DNA from: Kurthia huakuii LAM0618
GTDB lineage: Bacteria > Bacillota > Bacilli > Bacillales_A > Planococcaceae
Length of the DNA: 64,000 bases
Direction of reading: 5' to 3'
Assembly: GCF_000505545.1 (NCBI RefSeq)
Contig: NZ_AYTB01000013.1
Location: 186,001-250,000 of the forward strand
The notes below the pieces were generated by a model. The model searched no databases, was not told the DNA's origin, and was given only the letters and a program-made list of their open reading frames with translations. Shown in pieces: positions 61,097-64,000 of the stretch (position 1 is the stretch's first letter; every line of letters starts with the position of its first letter). Both the position numbers and the translations under genes were made by a program.

Positions 61097-63515
61097 TATT
61101 GATACTTTAAAAAGTACCGATAACGCTACACAAGTTGAATTAGCTGTATTAGACGAAGAACAGCAACGTATTGATTTATCACAATTCACGACAATCGCTG
61201 TACAAATCGGCTCTAATGGCTCACTTTATTCAACTGAAACACCTATTGTAAATGAAGAAATGAATACATTTTCGTTCACACTATCAAGTGAATTGCCAGC
61301 CGGTACTTATAGCATTCAAGTCAATTTAACAACAGCAGATAATAAGCTACACATTGCCCCAAATGCCGGTACACAACGATTACTAATTGAAAAGTCGTTT
61401 AATGAAGTTGGGGAAACCATTCCGATTATCAGTATCAAGTCATTATTAGATGATATGGCTGAAACGTTAGTTATTGCAAAAGATGCTAAAACGGTAGCAG
61501 ATGAAGCGAAAACTCAAGTAACACAAGCTGTTGAAGCATCTGAAAACGCCGTATCACAAGTTGAAGGTGCGGTAGCAAGTGCGAATCAAGCTGTGCAATC
61601 TTCCACAGATGCAGTAGCAGTAGCAAATGAAGCGAAAGATGTAGCACAGACTGCGACTGCTACATCAAGTGAAGCTATGACACAAGCAGACAGCGCTAAA
61701 ACATTGTCTACGCAAGCGACTACTGATGCAACGAAGGCAAAAACGGATGCCAGTAATGCATTATCGACAGCAAATAGTGCGAAATCGACTGCTGAAAGTG
61801 TGGAAAGTCGATTTAATGAATTAACCGAAGGTAATACAAATGATGAAGTAATTCAAGCCCGTACAGACGATGAAAATACAACGCACGCTACGTTAAAAGC
61901 TCGACTAGATCATGAAGCAACAGCACGAAAAAATGCTGATGCTCAAACGCTTGCTGATGCGAAATCATATACAGACACAAAAGTAGGGAATGTTGATTTA
62001 TCGGCGCTTGCAACAAAATCCGAATTGACTGAAGGATTAGCTACAAAAGTAAATACTGTGGAAGGTAAAGGCTTATCTACGAACGATTATACAGACGCAG
62101 ATAAGTCAAAACTTGATGGTATCTCAAATGGCGCTAATAATTACACGCTACCTGTCGCGACTAGTGGAATTTTAGGCGGAGTGAAAGTTGCAGTGAATAC
62201 AGGTATTGAATTAACGTCTGGCGGTACAATTAGCACAGCGACATTAAAGAAATCAGTAGATGACCACTTGATTGATTCGTTGAGCCACGTATTTTATTGT
62301 GGTGCTTCTAGCGGTGTAAATGCGAAAATCATTAGTAATGCAGCGGTAAAGTCATATGTTGAAGGTCTACAAGTGAAGTTCAAAAATAGTGACGCTAATA
62401 CAGGTAATGTAACAGTCAATATCAACGGATTAGGAACGAAAAAACTATTATCATTCGCTGGCGCAGAACTAAAAAGCGCAGAACTACGGGTGAACATGGT
62501 TTATAACGTCGTTTACAATGGTGCCGATTTTTTCTTAGCTAGCGGTGGGGTGAACACAGGGGACGCTACCGCGTTATCAAATGATATTTTAAGCGGTAAG
62601 ACTGCTTATGTTGATGGACAAAAAGTTACAGGTACGATGGCTAACCGCGGCGGAATAACGGAATATATCGCGCCGAATGACACGATCACTATTCCAGAGG
62701 GTTATCACAATGGCAGTGGTAAAGTTGTGCAGCAAGTAAACACTAAAGGCGCTGAAACATTTATTCCGAAAACTGTAGATCAACAGATTTTAGTGGGGCA
62801 ATTGCTAGTAGGTACACAAACAATTAAAGGTGACGCTAATCTTGTGGGCGCTAATATTGTTAGTGGAAAAAGTATTTTTGGTGTGAATGGTAGTGCCGAA
62901 AAAACCATAAAGCCAATGTCTAACACTTTATTGAACATTGTTGGCGATGTAAACTCATCATATAAATTATCATCAATCGATAGTGATAGTAATTACTATT
63001 TTTTAAAAAATGGTGACCCTTTCACTGGTACAGGTTTTGTTTTTGAGAAATACTCTTATAACGGAAATTTACTCTCTAGTTATTCGCTAAAATTGACAAC
63101 ACAATACGGGAAATTGTTAGGATATACCAAGCATGGCTATTGTTATATTGATAACAGTAATTATTTTATAATAGAGAACTCTAACAAGAATATCATACAC
63201 AGCCAACTTGCTAACAATAGTGACAGAATATCAGATTCTCAATATGTTAAAGCTGCATGGTATTTGGGCGGTGACAAAGCAATCTATCCTTACGACACTT
63301 ACGGGGCTAATGCGGGTATTTTAACCAATTTCAAAACATTATATGCTGATTTAGGTTTTTTTCATCAAGAAACAGCCGTTTTGACATCAAAAGATGAAAT
63401 TGTTTACTACTATGGCAAGACTTCTATGGGGGAGATTTACATCGCGAATACAGTAACAGGACAAAAAAGGTCTGCAAGAAATACTAAAATTGCATTAGGT
63501 TCATATATTTTATAA
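61074..63515 (+). CDS. large tail fibre / receptor-binding protein, BppU-like N-terminus
   Basis: 813 aa. Residues 1-105 resemble the BppU N-domain (IDLSQFTTIAVQIGSNGSLYSTETPIVNEEMNTFSFTLSSELPAGTYSIQVNLT). Residues about 125-240 are an Ala/Thr/Ser-rich coiled coil with 'AK/AN' heptads. Then come trimeric shaft pieces (ATKSELTEGLATKVNTVEGKGLSTNDYTDADKSKLDGI), a middle domain with VKFKNSDANTGNVTVNINGLGTKKL, an ILSGKTAYVDGQKVTGTM module, and a C-terminal part (about 610-813) of Tyr- and Ser-rich beta repeats with different codon use, probably the receptor tip. Confidence 0.85.
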   Translation: MKLLLVNDIDTLKSTDNATQVELAVLDEEQQRIDLSQFTTIAVQIGSNGSLYSTETPIVNEEMNTFSFTLSSELPAGTYSIQVNLTTADNKLHIAPNAGTQRLLIEKSFNEVGETIPIISIKSLLDDMAETLVIAKDAKTVADEAKTQVTQAVEASENAVSQVEGAVASANQAVQSSTDAVAVANEAKDVAQTATATSSEAMTQADSAKTLSTQATTDATKAKTDASNALSTANSAKSTAESVESRFNELTEGNTNDEVIQARTDDENTTHATLKARLDHEATARKNADAQTLADAKSYTDTKVGNVDLSALATKSELTEGLATKVNTVEGKGLSTNDYTDADKSKLDGISNGANNYTLPVATSGILGGVKVAVNTGIELTSGGTISTATLKKSVDDHLIDSLSHVFYCGASSGVNAKIISNAAVKSYVEGLQVKFKNSDANTGNVTVNINGLGTKKLLSFAGAELKSAELRVNMVYNVVYNGADFFLASGGVNTGDATALSNDILSGKTAYVDGQKVTGTMANRGGITEYIAPNDTITIPEGYHNGSGKVVQQVNTKGAETFIPKTVDQQILVGQLLVGTQTIKGDANLVGANIVSGKSIFGVNGSAEKTIKPMSNTLLNIVGDVNSSYKLSSIDSDSNYYFLKNGDPFTGTGFVFEKYSYNGNLLSSYSLKLTTQYGKLLGYTKHGYCYIDNSNYFIIENSNKNIIHSQLANNSDRISDSQYVKAAWYLGGDKAIYPYDTYGANAGILTNFKTLYADLGFFHQETAVLTSKDEIVYYYGKTSMGEIYIANTVTGQKRSARNTKIALGSYIL

Positions 63516-63532
63516 AGATAGGAGTGGTTTAA

Positions 63533-63874
63533 ATGTATTTAAAGGTATCAAATATATTAAGTGGAGAAAGCGCACTTGTGAACTATCATGGGTTAGATAT
63601 TTATTATTTCGATAATCCTATTTATTTCCTGGAGGAAAATTTTGTTGTTATTAAATACAACATTGAAACGTTCGATAATAATGCAAACATACTTGAAATA
63701 ACAGAACAAGAATACAACGATTATAAAATCAAAAAGGAAAACGAACCACCAAATCCGCCACCGTCAGATGTATTAACATCAGAACAAAGAATCGAACAAT
63801 TAGAAAAAGAAAATACAACAATTAAAGCGAGCATGGCAGAACTAGCTGAACTCGTATTATCGGGAGGAATGTAA
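63533..63874 (+). CDS. phage baseplate/tail accessory protein
   Basis: 113 aa with AGGAGTGG before the ATG. Beta-rich N-terminal half, Pro-rich linker (PPNPPPSDV), then RIEQLEKENTTIKASMAELAELVLSGGM, a coiled-coil ending common among proteins next to XkdX. Confidence 0.75.
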   Translation: MYLKVSNILSGESALVNYHGLDIYYFDNPIYFLEENFVVIKYNIETFDNNANILEITEQEYNDYKIKKENEPPNPPPSDVLTSEQRIEQLEKENTTIKASMAELAELVLSGGM

Positions 63875-63875
63875 A

Positions 63876-64000
63876 ATGTATATTATTTACGCAGATTTAG
63901 TTGAATTAGGTTTACGAACAGTGGACGCAGAGAAAGCAAAAGAAACAGGCATCATCTTAGTACCTTCATTGTACCGCGATAAAGTAGTTGCCGAATTAGA
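63876..64000 (+). CDS. XkdX/CD1375-like small protein (cut by window end)
   Basis: 41 codons visible: YADLVELGLRTVDAEKAKETG, then VPSLYRDKVVAEL. Y-x-x-L-V-x-x-G-x-(R/K)-T-(I/V) is typical of the tiny proteins placed before the lysis cassette. GGGAGG is 7-8 nt upstream. Incomplete at the right edge. Confidence 0.7.
   Translation, partial: MYIIYADLVELGLRTVDAEKAKETGIILVPSLYRDKVVAEL

Larger units (their letters stand above)
27600..64000. mobile_element. siphovirus-type prophage (continues beyond the window)
   Basis: From the integrase to the window end every gene fits a temperate tailed phage of a Gram-positive host: integrase, CI-like and Cro-like regulators, antirepressor, replication genes, HNH, terminase, HK97-type head, long non-contractile tail, tape measure and fibres. 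The left border is approximate (27.4-27.66 kb). Holin, endolysin and attR are not included. Confidence 0.95.

Overview
The window looks like a low-GC Gram-positive chromosome (Bacillales; a Planococcaceae/Caryophanaceae member such as a Kurthia- or Lysinibacillus-like organism is my best guess). The reasons are strong AGGAGG-type ribosome sites, frequent TTG/GTG starts, tandem TPP riboswitches ahead of a tenA-thiM-thiD-thiE operon, an rbsRKDACB operon and secreted SH3b cell-wall proteins. The species is not proven by the sequence.

Host part, about 1-27.5 kb. In order: a TIM-barrel-like protein cut or nearly cut by the window edge; a GNAT acetyltransferase; an Est30-like carboxylesterase; a palindrome-rich intergenic repeat; an SDR oxidoreductase; a heterodimeric ABC exporter with one degenerate ATP site; a decayed IS3-family element; an MFS transporter; a secreted GH25 lysozyme behind a structured leader with an internal terminator; three tandem secreted SH3b proteins; the thiamine salvage operon; a cytosolic SH3b protein; a second GNAT; a small membrane protein and rpoN (sigma-54); the ribose operon with its operator; a carboxymuconolactone-decarboxylase-like protein; small unknown genes; and a transglutaminase-like protein.

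Prophage part, about 27.6 kb to beyond the right edge. This is a siphovirus-type prophage in standard order. The leftward lysogeny arm holds a tyrosine integrase, a DUF1828/DUF6978-like gene pair (cargo), an ImmA/IrrE peptidase and a double-HTH repressor. A divergent operator region faces a Cro-like gene and an antirepressor. The early region holds many small genes, a cassette bounded by 33-bp direct repeats, a replication initiator with two sets of 15-bp iterons, and a DnaC-like loader. A sigma-like late regulator and a second tyrosine recombinase follow. The late region has HNH endonuclease, a cos-like palindrome, an HTH-small-terminase fusion, TerL, portal, ClpP-like protease, major capsid, an FN3 gene, head-tail connectors, major tail protein, frameshifted tail chaperones, tape measure, enlarged Dit, a tail protein with a calcineurin-like phosphoesterase, an S74-chaperone fibre and a large fibre. 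The lysis genes lie outside the window.

The most notable signals are these. (1) Both the major capsid and the major tail gene end at the same CCCAGC hexamer, from which a +1 shift opens related Ig/FN3-like extensions; this resembles the +1 programmed frameshifting described for Listeria phage PSA. (2) The capsid extension is the first half of an FN3 domain that continues, back in the original frame, in the next gene. (3) A DUF6978-DUF1828 pair sits as candidate defence cargo in the lysogeny arm. (4) A cassette with a reverse-strand membrane protein is flanked by 33-bp direct repeats. (5) Several genes have their best ribosome site in front of ATT or ATC codons.
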